Below, piece after piece: positions 1 through 8,732 of a DNA stretch of 64,000 bases. Under the pieces are notes generated by a model. The model worked only from the letters and a program-made list of their open reading frames with translations, did not search any database and was not told the DNA's origin. The position numbers were made by a program, and so were the translations under genes. This DNA is from Catenibacillus scindens. Its GTDB lineage: Bacteria; Bacillota; Clostridia; Lachnospirales; Lachnospiraceae. The stretch's first letter is position 1. Each line of letters opens with the position of its first letter. The stretch lies in the NCBI RefSeq assembly GCF_014202115.1, contig NZ_JACHFW010000002.1, forward strand, positions 1 through 64,000, given 5' to 3'.

Positions 1-1
1 A

Positions 2-1236
2 TTGAGGGAAATGTACCGGAATGAAGGTTTAACTGATGAAGAGATCAGCCAGATTCTTGTTCTGGATATCAAAGACGCGGACTACTTTGAAAGCCAGGGA
101 ATGACAAATCAGCACGGCGGCGGAGGTTTATTCGCCCAGGATGAAGAGATTATGGAATTGCCGATGGAAAAATCCGGGAAATGATCGTGGTCTGCCCGAC
201 CTATAACAATACAAGTGAGGAAGACAGCTCCGATTACAGTCTGGCTCTGAGGCTGACGGAGAATTATCACAATGAACTGGTAAATGATCCGATTCCAGCG
301 GTGGAAGGTACTTTCAGCACCTACGCGGAAGATACGACGCCGGAAGGGCTGCGGGAATCAAGGGATCACCGGGCATTCTGCGGCTTTTCCATGGGCTCTG
401 TGGCCACATGGCGGACTTTTCAGTATTGTCTGGATTATTTCCGCTATTTTATGCCATCCAGCGGAAGCCTGACATCTGACGGCGCATACATGGCGTCCTT
501 AGTGAGAGAGTCGGGACATGACTGGGATGATTTCTTTATCTTTGCGGCGTCCGGCACAGATGATTTTGCCTATTCTTCATTTAAAGTCCAGATTCAGGCC
601 ATGGCGGATGTGGAAGATGGGACGTTTTGTTTTGCCGATAATGAAAGGGAAGGCAACCTGTATTTTCTTGAGCAGGAGGGCGGCGTCCATAGCGGAGAGT
701 ACGCAGAGGAATATTTTTATAATGGTCTGTGCTGGATCTGGAAAAATTCGGACAGCAGCGCAGAATATACCATGACGACAAAAGTGGCGGATGTGATTAA
801 TGACCCGGTGTTTGAAGATTATGGAAGGCTGATCTTTCCCGTTGACAGAACCATCAGTGCTGATCTTGAACTGCAGGACGTGGGAGATATCCTGGTATGG
901 TACAACAATGTGAATCCAAACCGTACAGTGGAAATCGCAAATTATCTGCGGGATCAGGCTGCGGCGGGAACGGTGATCATGCAGTACACCGGCCTGTCTG
1001 ATGTGACAGGCGCAGAGCCGCCCACCTATGCCTGTGTGGGAACCAGTGACGGGATCGCTTCTTATCGCTCCATGGAGGACTATATCCGCAGGATACAGAA
1101 CAATGGAACGGACGCCCAGATCGAAGTCTTTGACGGATTAAGGCACGGATTCGGACTGGGCGAAGGAACCGTGGCCGAAGGCTGGCTTGACCATGCCGTC
1201 AGTTTCTGGGAGAGGAATATGAGTGATACCCAATAG
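2..1236 (+). pseudogene. Two-module alpha/beta-hydrolase (esterase-like), frameshifted and cut by window start
   Basis: Two reading frames together encode an esterase-like protein. The first (positions 2-184) carries HGGGG, an oxyanion-loop-like motif, and probably continues upstream of the window. It stops at a TGA that overlaps the ATG at 181 of the next frame. The protein reads smoothly across this point (SGK then MIVVCPTYNN), so a one-base loss in the GGGAAATG run is the simplest explanation. The second frame (351 residues) has the nucleophile elbow GFSMGS at residues 68-73 and a candidate His in GGVHSG. A second hydrolase-like segment ends in DGLRHGFGLG (His about 322), as in gut BD-FAE-type esterases. 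This second module shows no GxSxG of its own, so part of it seems deleted. Substrate unknown; acetyl or feruloyl esters of plant glycans are an inference. A translationally coupled pair (ATGA overlap) is the alternative. Confidence 0.6.
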
Positions 1237-1278
1237 GGCATAATCCCTTACTTTGCCTTGTCATAAAGAAAACAAAAA

Positions 1279-1314
1279 ACGTCTGGAAAGATTTTTCTGC
1301 TCCAGGCGTTTTTT
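1279..1314 (+). terminator. Rho-independent terminator after the esterase
   Basis: A 9-bp stem (ACGTCTGGA / TCCAGGCGT, one G-T pair) is followed directly by a run of six T. It lies about 40 bases after the esterase stop. Confidence 0.8.
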
Positions 1315-1331
1315 GATGCAGCGTATTCGTA

Positions 1332-1487
1332 ATGAAGCTTTTCTGTGAAACACAGCCTAAGATTCCATGTACCCTGTGTGAAATCACTTTGGAAGATGCA
1401 TATATTTATGTAAGCATTCATTTCTCTGGTAGCATAGATGAAGAAAAACTAAAATTATGCATACAGAGCATGAAAAACAATAAATGA
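1332..1487 (+). CDS. Possible 51-residue ORF of unknown nature
   Basis: This is an open frame of 51 codons in the 264-base gap between the esterase terminator and the aldo/keto reductase. It starts MKLFCETQPK and has two cysteines as CTLC near residues 13-16. I see no ribosome site in front of the ATG. It could be the surviving end of a degraded gene or chance. I do not recognise it. The rest of the gap holds only the promoter listed next. Confidence 0.2.
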   Translation: MKLFCETQPKIPCTLCEITLEDAYIYVSIHFSGSIDEEKLKLCIQSMKNNK

Positions 1488-1493
1488 CAGGTA

Positions 1494-1523
1494 TTAGACT
1501 TGAGCAGAAAGTTTTTTTATAAT
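1494..1523 (+). promoter_or_regulatory. Candidate sigma-A promoter of the aldo/keto reductase
   Basis: A TTAGAC -35-like box (1494-1499) and a consensus TATAAT (1518-1523) are separated by 18 bases. They sit about 55 bases before the start codon at 1579. Confidence 0.5.
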
Positions 1524-1578
1524 AGTATCAGAAAACGAAGCCAGGAGAAATGATAATAAATGTAGGAGGGAAATTAAT

Positions 1579-2619
1579 ATGCAGTACGAAAAATTAGGAA
1601 CATCAGAGTTAAATGTCTCAAGAATTTGTATGGGATGCATGGGATTTGGAGACGCGGCCCATGGGCAGCATTCTTGGACGATTGATGAGAACCATTCACG
1701 TGAGATTATCCGCCGCGGGCTGGAACTGGGGGTTAACTTTTTTGATACAGCCATCGGCTATCAGAACGGTACAAGTGAACAGTATCTTGGTCGGGCTCTA
1801 AACGATTTTACCAGCCGGGATAAGGTTGTTGTTGCTACAAAATTTCTGCCCCGCACAAACGAGGAAGTTGAAGCAGGTGTTACCGGACAGCAGCATATTG
1901 AACGGATGCTGAATAAAAGTCTGGAAAATCTGGGAATGGATTATGTAGATCTGTATATTTACCATATGTGGGATTATCAAACACCGATTTATGATATTCT
2001 TGATGGTTTAAACCGGATGGTCAAAGCGGGTAAGATTCGTTACATTGGCATCTCCAACTGTTATGCCTATCAACTGGCAAAAGCTAATGCACTGGCAGAA
2101 AAAGAAGGGTTTGCTAAATTTGTGTCCGTCCAGAGTCATTATAATCTGATTTTCAGGGAAGAAGAGCGGGAGATGGTAAAGCTGTGCGCAGAGGACAACA
2201 TTGCAATGACTCCTTACAGTTCTCTGGCAAGCGGAAGGCTTTCTAAACATCCGGGAGAAATGTCTAAAAGATTTAGGGAGGACGATTATGCACGTTTGAA
2301 ATATGATGGGACGGCTGAGCAGGACAACGTAATTATTCAGCGGGTTGCCAAACTGGCGAAGTGTCACAATGTGAGCATGACCGAGGTTTCTCTTGCATGG
2401 CTGCTTACAAAAGTGACTGCGCCTGTAGTGGGAGCGACAAAATTGACCCATATTGAAGGAGCGGTTAAGGCAGCAGATTTAAAATTAAGCGAAGATGAAA
2501 TTCATTATTTGGAGGAACCCTATGTCCCTCATCGTCTTGTCGGTGTGATGGCTCAAAACACAGCCGCGTCTTCGAGAGAACCCCATGTCTGGACAGCCGC
2601 AAATGTAAAGGGGGACTGA
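1579..2619 (+). CDS. Aldo/keto reductase
   Basis: NAD(P)H-dependent oxidoreductase of the aldo/keto reductase superfamily, 346 residues, (beta/alpha)8 barrel, cytoplasmic. The catalytic tetrad is readable: Asp in NFFDTA, Tyr in IGYQNGTSE, Lys in VATKF and His in YIYHMWD. The family reduces aldehydes or ketones to alcohols; the substrate cannot be told from sequence. The start is set by a strong AGGAGG at about 1563-1568. The gene stands alone, with its own promoter and terminator. Its neighbour on the right is convergent. It resembles the YajO/YdhF-like general stress branch more than the sugar-reductase branch, but that placement is a judgement by eye. Confidence 0.92.
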   Translation: MQYEKLGTSELNVSRICMGCMGFGDAAHGQHSWTIDENHSREIIRRGLELGVNFFDTAIGYQNGTSEQYLGRALNDFTSRDKVVVATKFLPRTNEEVEAGVTGQQHIERMLNKSLENLGMDYVDLYIYHMWDYQTPIYDILDGLNRMVKAGKIRYIGISNCYAYQLAKANALAEKEGFAKFVSVQSHYNLIFREEEREMVKLCAEDNIAMTPYSSLASGRLSKHPGEMSKRFREDDYARLKYDGTAEQDNVIIQRVAKLAKCHNVSMTEVSLAWLLTKVTAPVVGATKLTHIEGAVKAADLKLSEDEIHYLEEPYVPHRLVGVMAQNTAASSREPHVWTAANVKGD

Positions 2620-2680
2620 AAAGCATGTTCCAACTTTGCCTAAATTCCACATTTATGTGATGTACCTTTTAGAAAATGCC

Positions 2681-2720
2681 GGTACAGGGAACGGAAGTTC
2701 TCTGTACCAGCGCTTTTTAT
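2681..2720 (+). terminator. Terminator after the aldo/keto reductase
   Basis: A 12-bp stem (GGTACAGGGAAC / GTTCTCTGTACC, one G-T pair) is followed by AGCGC and a T-rich tail. It lies between two convergent genes and could serve both, but the T-run is on the + side. Confidence 0.8.
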
Positions 2721-4015
2721 TTTATAGGCAGAGTCAGAAAGAATGTTGCCCCGCCGCCACAGGTATCTTCAAATCCAATTTTTCCTGCCAGTATCCTTGC
2801 CAATTCTTTTGCAATACTAAGTCCCAAACCGAAGTGGGATTTATCTGTTCGGGACTTATCGGCACAATAGAACCGGTCAAAGATAAATGGTTTGTCTTGT
2901 TCGGCAATCCCATGTCCGTGATCTATGACAAGAAAAGCAAGCTCCCTTGCTGTCCGTCTGGTCTGTATTTCAATGCTGCAGTTTTTTTGCGAATAGGAAA
3001 CAGCATTGTCTAAAAAAATGCTCAATATCTGAAAGAGGCGTTCCTGATCGGTATGAAGCTGCGGATAGCTTTCCTCGCCTAAATTAAGATGTAAATGGAT
3101 GTTTTTTTCCCTGCATACTGGCTCGTAAGCCTCATACAAAGTGATCAGTAAAGTATCTATATTCACTTCCTGTATCTGGACTGTCCATTGATCCGTGTCT
3201 GAAGATGCCAAAAGCACCATGTCCCTGACCAATCTCGACATTCTTATGCATTCTGCGTCAATCACATTCAGATGGTTTTGGACCTGCGGCTCCGTTAATT
3301 CCTGATTCTGGATGTTCTCCACATTTGCCATGATCACCGCCAAAGGAGATTTTAATTCATGGGAAGCGGCAGCAACAAAGTCTTTTTGACTTTGCAGTAC
3401 CCGCTCTGTAGGCTTAAAGGCACGGCATAATAGAAAGCGGCTGACAAAAAAGATGCATATGAAAGCCAGAAGCCAAACAACGATGTAGGATGGAGCCTGC
3501 CGGAGCAATAATGCGCCCATGGATGGCTGCTCATAAAACAGTACCAAAGAATACCAATTTCCTGATTTTGTGCTGATACTTGCAGGAATGACGTAATATC
3601 GGTCATGATTATTTCCTGCAATTTCTCCATATCCCCCCTGATCGGTGACGGGGGAACTGTTTGTTTGAGCTGTCGGGGATTGGATTTCAATGTTGTCCTT
3701 TGCAATTTTCCCTAATGTATCAAGATCTGTGAGTGTGTCCGGGTCGCTTTGAAACAGAACATGTCCTGTGTTGTCCTCCAAAATACTGTAAACATTCATT
3801 TCTCTCTCATAATTGGAAAGCAGTTCATCCGGGCTTTCCGGGTCTGCTTCTAACTGATAGATAATCAGGGAAGCCATCCGCTGGATATAAGTAATATCGG
3901 CAGTTTGCCGGGCCTGCCACGTATTCCGGAAGGAAAAGCACAGGATCAGCGTGATAACAGCCATAAAAAAGATTATCAGAAAAACCCGAAGCCGGGTTTG
4001 TAAACGCTTAAGCAT
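2717..4015 (-). CDS. Sensor histidine kinase (HisKA/HATPase type)
   Basis: Membrane sensor kinase of 432 residues. TM1 is at about residues 10-30, followed by an extracytoplasmic domain of roughly 145 residues. TM2 is near 178-198. The phosphoacceptor box ASHELKSPLAV follows, then the ATPase domain with N-box (FLDNAVSYS), G1 (IDHGHGI) and G2 (HFGLGLSIAKEL). There is no clear HAMP; a short linker joins TM2 to the dimerisation helix. It overlaps its response regulator by 8 bases at 4008-4015, so the pair is translationally coupled. An ABC transporter lies on the other side of the regulator, the usual layout for antimicrobial-peptide sensing and resistance modules. The kinase itself looks intact, but its regulator has lost a normal start. 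Confidence 0.93.
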   Translation of the reverse strand: MLKRLQTRLRVFLIIFFMAVITLILCFSFRNTWQARQTADITYIQRMASLIIYQLEADPESPDELLSNYEREMNVYSILEDNTGHVLFQSDPDTLTDLDTLGKIAKDNIEIQSPTAQTNSSPVTDQGGYGEIAGNNHDRYYVIPASISTKSGNWYSLVLFYEQPSMGALLLRQAPSYIVVWLLAFICIFFVSRFLLCRAFKPTERVLQSQKDFVAAASHELKSPLAVIMANVENIQNQELTEPQVQNHLNVIDAECIRMSRLVRDMVLLASSDTDQWTVQIQEVNIDTLLITLYEAYEPVCREKNIHLHLNLGEESYPQLHTDQERLFQILSIFLDNAVSYSQKNCSIEIQTRRTARELAFLVIDHGHGIAEQDKPFIFDRFYCADKSRTDKSHFGLGLSIAKELARILAGKIGFEDTCGGGATFFLTLPIK

Positions 4016-4718
4016 GGGGATCCTCCAAACGATATCCCGAACCGTAGATGGTTTTGATTTCGCAGTTACTGTGAAGCTCCCTTAACCGTTTCCGAAGAAA
4101 GGAAATATAGTTGTCCACGTTTCCCGGCTCTATATCCGCATTGCTGCCCCAAACTTTTAAAACAAGCTGTTCCCTGGAAAATGCTGTTTTGGGCTGCTTC
4201 ATCAATACGCTTAAAAGCTCTGCTTCTCTGGCGGTCAATACAAGGTCCCGGTTATTACAGGTGATTTTCCGATTGGGATAATCAAAATGAAGATCCGAGT
4301 AAGATAGCATCCCCGTTTCCCGAATTTGCCGCGGCCGTCGCGTCAATGCCCTGACCCTTGCCATTAGTTCCCGGATATGAAAGGGCTTTACCAGATAATC
4401 GTCAGCCCCTCCATCCAGCCCGTCCACCCGGTCATCCAAAGCAGACATTCCTGTAATGATAATAACAGGGATTTGAATGTTTTTCCGGCGCATCGCCTTG
4501 ATGATCGTCAGACCATCAATGACAGGCAGCATACGGTCTACGATGGCAAGGTCATAGCCATAATCTGTATTCAGGGCGTACAGCATAGCTGTTTCTCCAT
4601 CATTGCAGCAGTCTGCCAAATAACCATTTTTCATCAATTCCTGTTGAATGGCCTGGCATAAGTCAAGATCATCTTCCATGGCAAGCCGTTCTGCAAATAT
4701 TGCTACGAAAGACAGCAC
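4008..4718 (-). CDS. OmpR-family response regulator with abnormal 5' end
   Basis: DNA-binding response regulator. The receiver domain has the acidic pair in MEDDLDLC, the phospho-Asp in AIVDRMLP and the Lys in LVKPF. A winged-helix output domain follows (TAREAELLSVLM, then FSREQLVLKVWG). Recognisable receiver sequence starts at about RLAMEDD (near 4690). Upstream residues (VLSFVAIFAE) do not fit a receiver N-terminus, and the only in-frame start there is a GTG at 4718 with no ribosome site. On the opposite strand the permease coding sequence begins at almost the same base. I read this as a deletion junction that removed the promoter, ribosome site and first codons. It could still be expressed from a new upstream start. 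Partner kinase: the gene at 2717-4015. Confidence 0.8.
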   Translation of the reverse strand: MLSFVAIFAERLAMEDDLDLCQAIQQELMKNGYLADCCNDGETAMLYALNTDYGYDLAIVDRMLPVIDGLTIIKAMRRKNIQIPVIIITGMSALDDRVDGLDGGADDYLVKPFHIRELMARVRALTRRPRQIRETGMLSYSDLHFDYPNRKITCNNRDLVLTAREAELLSVLMKQPKTAFSREQLVLKVWGSNADIEPGNVDNYISFLRKRLRELHSNCEIKTIYGSGYRLEDPHA

Positions 4719-6018
4719 ACGGCAGGCTATCGGTGCGGGATTTTTGCTGGAATATAATCCGGAAAACCGAAGCCAACGATTAGAAGAAGCCTGTGAAAAG
4801 ATTTTAGAACTTAATCCGGACGGCCAGGGAAGTTACGGTGGAGTGCATCAGGAAAAAATAACGGTTAATGGTTCTGAAAACTGGCGTACAACAACGGATA
4901 ATTCCTTTGAGTCATTAAAATTGGATGATATTGAAAAGATCGCATCAGTGGGGGGAATCGCTGACTATAATATAACGACGGTTCCAACCGCAGTAAAGCA
5001 GGCAAACTTTGAACGGATCGAAGATGCCGACGCAGATCAGACTTATGACTTTCAGGGGGTGGCCCTGATTGGTAATCGGGATATGTCAATGGACGCCAAT
5101 GTACTTAGTGGCAATGTCGCCATTCTGGAGGGGCGGATGATAACAAAGGATGATACAAATGTTTGTGTCATTTCCGAAGAACTGGCAGAAAAAAACCAGC
5201 TAGAGGTCGGCGATTATCTGCAATTTCACTCAGTAGAAGCGGAAGAACCTGTGCAGGAGGCAACAATTGTAGGGATTTATCTGGTCAAGGAGCAGATGGA
5301 ACCTTATATGTCCGGCGATACTTACCGTTCCGAAAATATTATTTTCACAGATTTACATTTTCCTGAGAAGGTGGAGCAAGATGATCCGTTGTATGAAACG
5401 GCTTATTTTAAAGTGGCGAATGTGGATGATTACGATGCCGTAAAAGAGGCCATCAAGAAAGTGGATGTTAACTGGCAATGGTATGATTTGATCGACAATA
5501 ACGGAAATCTGGACACAATGGCTTCCAATTTCAATGATTTGGAAAAAATCAGCAACACACTGCTTCTGGTTGTGACCGGAGCCAGCTTTGTGATCCTTTT
5601 TCTGATTTTCATTTTCTGGATCAAAAACAGGACAAATGAGATCGGCATACTGCTGTCCCTTGGTATTGCAAAAGGAGAGATTCTCCTGCAGATTTTGTCC
5701 GAAGCTGTTCTGATCGGCGTTCTGGCGCTTGCGCTTTCTTTCCTGATTGCTCCGGCAGTTTCCAATGCCGGTGCGGATTATCTGGTAGGACAGCAGGCGG
5801 GACAGGCCGAATTGCAGGACGAAATGGACGCGGGCAAAGTTGCCACCGATTATCAGGCGCCGGACCTTACCGTCACTAATGTAGAGACGGAAATAACATC
5901 ATATATGCTGTTAATAGACAGTCTTAGCGTAGGCGTCTTGATTGGATTATCTACTTGTGCGGCAAGCGTCCTGATTTTCCGCAAGAACCCGAAAGATATT
6001 CTAAGTGAAATGAGTTAG
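4648..6018 (+). pseudogene. FtsX/MacB-like ABC permease lacking its 5' end
   Basis: ABC exporter permease of the FtsX-like type. The open frame begins at 4648, inside the antisense of the response regulator. Permease-like sequence starts only near 4696 (IATKDSTRQAIGAGF). A large extracytoplasmic domain (about residues 30-300) is followed by three TM segments near 309-332, 345-375 and 420-440, the FtsX signature at the C-terminus. The first TM helix, which this family has at the N-terminus, is missing together with promoter and ribosome site. It is followed 11 bases later by its ATPase at 6030. The transporter is probably non-functional unless another copy supplies the permease. The family exports or removes peptides and lipid-directed antimicrobials; the substrate here is unknown. 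Confidence 0.75.
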
Positions 6019-6029
6019 GAGGACTGGAA

Positions 6030-6698
6030 ATGATTTTAGAGGCAAAAAATGTTTTATATTCCTATAAATCGAAGCGGGACAAAATTGTCCTGAAAAATGT
6101 ATCGGCCACTTTTGAGGAAGCCACGTTCTATGCGATTGTCGGTTCCAGCGGTTCGGGAAAAACCACCTTTCTTTCCCTTTTGGCGGGATTAGATCATCCG
6201 GTATCGGGAAACATCCTTTATGGAGGCGAGGACATCCGTAAAAAGGGATTGAACTATCACCGCAGGCACAATGTTTCTCTGGTATTCCAGAACTATAATC
6301 TGATTGACTATCTTACCACCGAAGAAAACGTAAAGCTGGGGGGCAGGAAGAACGCCGGAGAATTATTGCGGGAAGTCAGTATTTTTCGGGAGGATTGGAA
6401 GCGGAACGTCTTGCAGCTTTCCGGTGGACAGCAGCAGCGTGTGGCGATTGCCCGTGCTTTGGCAAGTGAGGCCAAGGTGCTTCTGGCAGACGAGCCGACG
6501 GGAAATTTGGATGAAGACACCGCTCAGGACATCACAGAAATCCTCAAAGAGAGCGCCCACAAAATGAACAAGTGTGTCGTGGTCGTTACCCACTCAGGTG
6601 AGCTGGCGAAGCAGGCCGATGTAGTTTTCCGGATGAAAAATGGTGAGCTGCAGGTGCTGGAGCGTATTGACGATTCTTCTGCACAGCCACGATCCTGA
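6030..6698 (+). CDS. ABC transporter ATP-binding protein (LolD/MacB type)
   Basis: ATPase subunit of 222 residues for the permease just upstream. Walker [10 protein letters not shown] (about residues 38-46), Q-loop in [12 protein letters not shown], signature [15 protein letters not shown], Walker [13 protein letters not shown] and the H-loop in VVVTHS are all present, so the ATPase itself is intact. AGGAGG lies just before the ATG and gives a clear start. The length and the FtsX partner place it in the MacB/LolD/BceA group. With the damaged permease and the divergent two-component pair it forms one antimicrobial-peptide type module. Confidence 0.93.
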   Translation: MILEAKNVLYSYKSKRDKIVLKNVSATFEEATFYAIVGSSGSGKTTFLSLLAGLDHPVSGNILYGGEDIRKKGLNYHRRHNVSLVFQNYNLIDYLTTEENVKLGGRKNAGELLREVSIFREDWKRNVLQLSGGQQQRVAIARALASEAKVLLADEPTGNLDEDTAQDITEILKESAHKMNKCVVVVTHSGELAKQADVVFRMKNGELQVLERIDDSSAQPRS

Positions 6699-6825
6699 AG
6701 AAACAATACTTTCCGCAGTGAAAGAAGGGCGCGCTGATGGAGAAGGACAGCAATCAAAAAACTGTTTGCGGTTAAAAATGAAATGCCGGGCCAGACCATC
6801 CAGTATATGACAGCCGATAGGCACG

Positions 6826-6860
6826 AAAAACCGCCGCTATGGTATTACCCATGCGGCGGC
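6826..6860 (-). terminator. Terminator of the hydrolase/phosphotransferase fusion gene
   Basis: GC-rich hairpin (CCGCCGCTATGG / CCATGCGGCGG, one-base bulge). On the minus strand it is followed by five T. It stands about 25 bases downstream of the minus-strand gene. The remaining 6699-6825 gap holds no gene I can support. Confidence 0.8.
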
Positions 6861-6882
6861 ATACATAATTTACTGATTTTGT

Positions 6883-8349
6883 TTAGACTGGGTTTGATTT
6901 GTTATTCCGACACTCTGCAATATGAAGCATTTTATGTCCGGTTTCCTCTTGTCCGATTTGAAGCATTACAAATGCTGTAGAAACCATTTGGATATATCCC
7001 CATTCCCAGATTTCTTGCTCAGGAACACTTGTCAAGTGATGAAGATACGAACATCGCTCCTTTCCTGCTTTCATTGGTTCCGGCTCGTATTCTTCACGCC
7101 ATTCCCTCATTAGAACGCCTAAATCGTAGGCTTTCTCATAAAAGATACCGTCGGGGTCAATAAACTTAAATCCCTCTCCCGTCAATGATTTAAGCGTATT
7201 TTCACCGTGAGCATCTCCATGAAGCATAACAAATTCGTCAGGATTCTCATTTTCTGTTCTCGATTTCAGATAAACAAGAGCCTGTTCTATGACTTTACGA
7301 GGACAAGGATGGTTTAATTTTTCATAACCACTTTCCAAAAATTCGTTGAACCATGAGGTATCTCCTGTGGTAAGTTCTGCATTTTCCACAGGCAATTCCC
7401 ACACCTTCTGCAATGCCATGCAAATGATTTGAAGCTTTTCTTGAACCGTATAATCCAGCTTATCAATCGGTTTCCCCAAACGCTCTAACAGGCAGGCTTT
7501 TCTTTCTATGTCATAGGCATACAGCTTTGTATAGCTCTTGCCATTCGCTGTTTTCAGTACGGAAATTTCTTTTGAAAATTCTCCGCCCAAATCTTCAGGC
7601 ATATCAATTTTCAATACATACTTTTCGCCATTCTCACCGTCTGCATTTGCTACAAGGGCGTGCGTACCGCCGGAAAGAGCGTCCTCACCGGAAATATGCC
7701 ATTCTTTTTCTAATTCGGAAACCATATTGTCAAGATTAGCAAGCCATGCTTCACCGACAGTTCCCACAGATTTTGCCCTACTGACAACAAGCTGCGGAAT
7801 GTGTCTCTGTTTTACTTTTTTGTTTTCGCCGCACAAGGTGGTACTCAGGATACGGTAAAACTGTTCACGGTCAACTGTTCGTGCAATCTCGACATTACCT
7901 TTTTGCGAAGGGGCAAACGATGTACCGCCCATATTGCTTTCAAAGTTCGTTTCCACCTGCACATTTCCACGCTCGAAAGAACAAATATCAGGGTAAAAAA
8001 CAGAAACTGCCGCTAACGGATCATGCAAGGTCAGCTTTTCGGATTTTTCCAGCCACGCACCACCGAAAGAAAAGACGGATTTCATCAAATCACTGCCTGA
8101 ATTTAGTAAAACTCTCGCCTGCTTTGCTTCAATCGTAAGCGTATCCGTAACTTCCAACGGAATAGCACGGTGTACAGATACATTAGAGCTGAAAACAATT
8201 TTGGAAGCCAACGGGTCTGCCCAAGAGTTCCAGTTATAATAAGGCTCCGGCAACGGTGCTTCATCAAAATAGCCGTTCATAACATATAAGCCTTTCAGCA
8301 GTCCGGCAGCATCCGGGTAAGTCGTGAATAGTGTGGCGATATTTGTCAT
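6883..8349 (-). CDS. Fusion: 5'-truncated nucleoside hydrolase + aminoglycoside 6-phosphotransferase-like kinase
   Basis: One 488-codon frame holds two unrelated enzymes. Residues 1-175 match the C-terminal two thirds of inosine/uridine nucleoside hydrolases (TNIATLF, RAIPLEVTDTL, LHDPLAAV). The N-terminal DTDPGxDDA metal site is absent. Residues about 185-488 are an APH(6)/streptomycin-kinase-like phosphotransferase: SGGTHALV (226-233), HGDAHGENTL (377-386), DPDG (398-401) and AYDLGVLMREW. Hydrolase similarity extends upstream of the ATG at 8349, as far as about 8410 (QNIKQNPHEIILIGIG). It then meets an AAGGAGG at 8420-8426 and a TATAAT, so a deletion seems to have joined the old ribosome site to the middle of the gene. 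The kinase half looks complete and could give aminoglycoside resistance, but this is inference. No stop separates the halves. Confidence 0.8.
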   Translation of the reverse strand: MTNIATLFTTYPDAAGLLKGLYVMNGYFDEAPLPEPYYNWNSWADPLASKIVFSSNVSVHRAIPLEVTDTLTIEAKQARVLLNSGSDLMKSVFSFGGAWLEKSEKLTLHDPLAAVSVFYPDICSFERGNVQVETNFESNMGGTSFAPSQKGNVEIARTVDREQFYRILSTTLCGENKKVKQRHIPQLVVSRAKSVGTVGEAWLANLDNMVSELEKEWHISGEDALSGGTHALVANADGENGEKYVLKIDMPEDLGGEFSKEISVLKTANGKSYTKLYAYDIERKACLLERLGKPIDKLDYTVQEKLQIICMALQKVWELPVENAELTTGDTSWFNEFLESGYEKLNHPCPRKVIEQALVYLKSRTENENPDEFVMLHGDAHGENTLKSLTGEGFKFIDPDGIFYEKAYDLGVLMREWREEYEPEPMKAGKERCSYLHHLTSVPEQEIWEWGYIQMVSTAFVMLQIGQEETGHKMLHIAECRNNKSNPV

Positions 8350-8419
8350 ATTGCCTATTCCAATTAAAATGATTTCATGCGGATTTTGTTTTATATTTTG
8401 ATACAGAAAAGCGGGTGCG

Positions 8420-8447
8420 CCTCCTTAGTTTATTACTTTTAATTATA
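8420..8447 (-). promoter_or_regulatory. Retained -10 box and ribosome site of the truncated hydrolase gene
   Basis: On the minus strand TATAAT (8442-8447) is followed 15 bases later by AAGGAGG (8420-8426). No start codon stands at a normal distance from the GGAGG; hydrolase codons follow directly. The rest of the 8350-8709 gap holds this signal, the promoter at 8575 and the leader ORF at 8685. Confidence 0.45.
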
Positions 8448-8574
8448 CCACGAGGATGTTGTTTTTTCTATATGTACGCCAAAAGGCGGCGCAGGCGGGA
8501 CAATGGCCGGAGGCAGTCAGGCTATTTTGCAGGAGGTTCCCACTCTAAAAGGGGCAGCAGTTTGACCAACGCTA

Positions 8575-8603
8575 TTCCAAAAGACAAAAGGTTATTGTAT
8601 AAT
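8575..8603 (+). promoter_or_regulatory. Promoter of the LytTR/sensor operon
   Basis: TTCCAA (8575-8580), a 17-base spacer and a consensus TATAAT (8598-8603). It is about 80 bases before the leader ORF and 107 before the regulator start. Confidence 0.6.
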
Positions 8604-8684
8604 AGAATACATGACAATTTTGTTGATGATAGCCCGCCTGCGATGATTGCGGAAGCGGATATACGAGGAAGGAGAGTGGATGAT

Positions 8685-8732
8685 ATGAGAAAGAACCGGG
8701 GTGGCCGTTGTGATAAAAATAGCCATATGTGA
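8685..8732 (+). CDS. Possible 15-residue leader peptide overlapping the regulator start
   Basis: The best ribosome site in the region (AAGGAG near 8669-8674) serves this short frame, MRKNRGGRCDKNSHM, not the response regulator. Its stop at 8732 lies 20 bases inside the regulator gene, whose own start is a GTG. The arrangement would allow coupled or regulated translation. It is very basic (five R/K in the first nine residues). Low confidence that the peptide itself matters. Confidence 0.3.
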   Translation: MRKNRGGRCDKNSHM

